5,692 nt of DNA, from the NCBI GenBank assembly GCA_903835275.1, contig CAILMK010000428.1, forward strand, positions 1-5,692, given 5' to 3'. The translations under genes were made by a program, and so were the position numbers. Position 1 is the first letter of the stretch. Every line of letters begins with the position of its first letter. This DNA comes from an uncultured bacterium. GTDB taxonomy: Bacteria > Bacteroidota > Bacteroidia > CAILMK01. Shown piece after piece: positions 5,395 to 5,692 of the stretch. The notes beneath the pieces were generated by a model. The model was not told the origin of the DNA, did not search any database, and was given only the letters and a program-made list of their open reading frames with translations.

Positions 5395-5692
5395 TGTTCG
5401 GATTATTTAATAGAAGACTTACGGACGAATGTCCAGTTGATGAAAAAACCCGTAAATGGATCGAGGATTCAATTGTTTGGCTTTTTGATTCATTTGGAAG
5501 GGATAATATATTTGAGAAGAAGGTACTTTACCCTCATTTTGATTCTATTCCAGTAAGCTTTGATGGTACTGAAAAAAGTGCTCGGGAAGCTTTTAGGATT
5601 CTTGTGAAACAGATGGATATTGACCCAAATGAAATTGAACTGGAAATATATTCTGAAAGTATAGATGCGATTGAATCTGGAGGGGAATTTGG
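5394..5692 (+). CDS. hypothetical protein, 3'-truncated by window edge
   Basis: The reading frame opens with the ATG of TAATG at the stop of the repeat-protein gene and stays open for 99 codons to the window end. It begins MFGLFNRRLTDECP, then KWIEDSIVWLFDSFG (about 21-35), a PHFDSIPVSFDGTE segment (about 47-60), and an acidic stretch with EIELEIYSES. There is no signal peptide or membrane helix. I do not recognise the family. The WIEDS..WLF..FG and FDG(T)E blocks followed by a helix (SAREAFRILVKQM) look like a compact cytosolic alpha/beta domain. The one-base overlap with the repeat-protein gene makes co-translation, and so a shared function, likely. It shows no catalytic motif so far; the C-terminus is missing, so total length and domain content cannot be judged. 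Confidence 0.85.
   Translation, partial: MFGLFNRRLTDECPVDEKTRKWIEDSIVWLFDSFGRDNIFEKKVLYPHFDSIPVSFDGTEKSAREAFRILVKQMDIDPNEIELEIYSESIDAIESGGEF

Overview
The window looks like a chromosomal segment of a Bacteroidota bacterium, probably from the Chitinophagia/Sphingobacteriia side. Four things point there: start codons without Shine-Dalgarno sequences, promoters of the Bacteroidota type (TTTG, about 20 bases, then TAnnTTTG), an MlaF-type ATPase and a DUF983 protein that both read like Bacteroidota versions, and intergenic spaces filled with short dispersed repeats. The assignment is an inference; there is no rRNA in the window.

Left part (1-2179, + strand): the 3' two-thirds of an MlaF-like ABC transporter ATPase gene, then after only 9 bases a complete, apparently intact urocanate hydratase gene (hutU, 561 aa). 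The spacing suggests co-transcription, although lipid transport and histidine breakdown have no obvious link and no other hut gene is visible.

Middle part (2180-3918): a repeat-rich convergent spacer, then two minus-strand genes. The first upstream in transcription is a complete AraC-family regulator (2895-3752). The second is a 107-aa protein of unknown function (2471-2794) that appears to have its own promoter beginning inside the end of the AraC gene. Directly behind the stop of the 107-aa gene, in the same frame, lies a 40-codon remnant of a second AraC-type C-terminus. Its last 90 bases are 83/90 identical to the end of the intact regulator gene. The two AraC tails are thus direct repeats 547 bp apart that bracket the small AT-rich gene, which looks like the scar of an insertion or duplication at the 3' end of a regulator gene. 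Two copies of a 29-bp dispersed repeat (26/29 identical, inverted) lie just outside this region, one after hutU and one after the DUF983 gene. The AraC gene is preceded by a perfect 16-bp-arm palindrome, a Bacteroidota -7 element, and a second inverted repeat that overlaps its start codon.

Right part (3919-5692): a small zinc-ribbon plus two-helix membrane protein (DUF983, minus strand), a divergent spacer, then on the + strand a 303-aa protein built from about ten 26-residue YD/RHS-like repeats. This gene overlaps by one base (TAATG) with a further gene that runs off the window end and whose product I do not recognise. These two genes are very likely one translationally coupled unit of unknown function.

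No rRNA, tRNA, CRISPR array, transposase, integrase or origin was seen. Nothing proves a new system. The strongest leads are the AraC-tail duplication around the 107-aa gene and the coupled repeat-protein pair at the right end.
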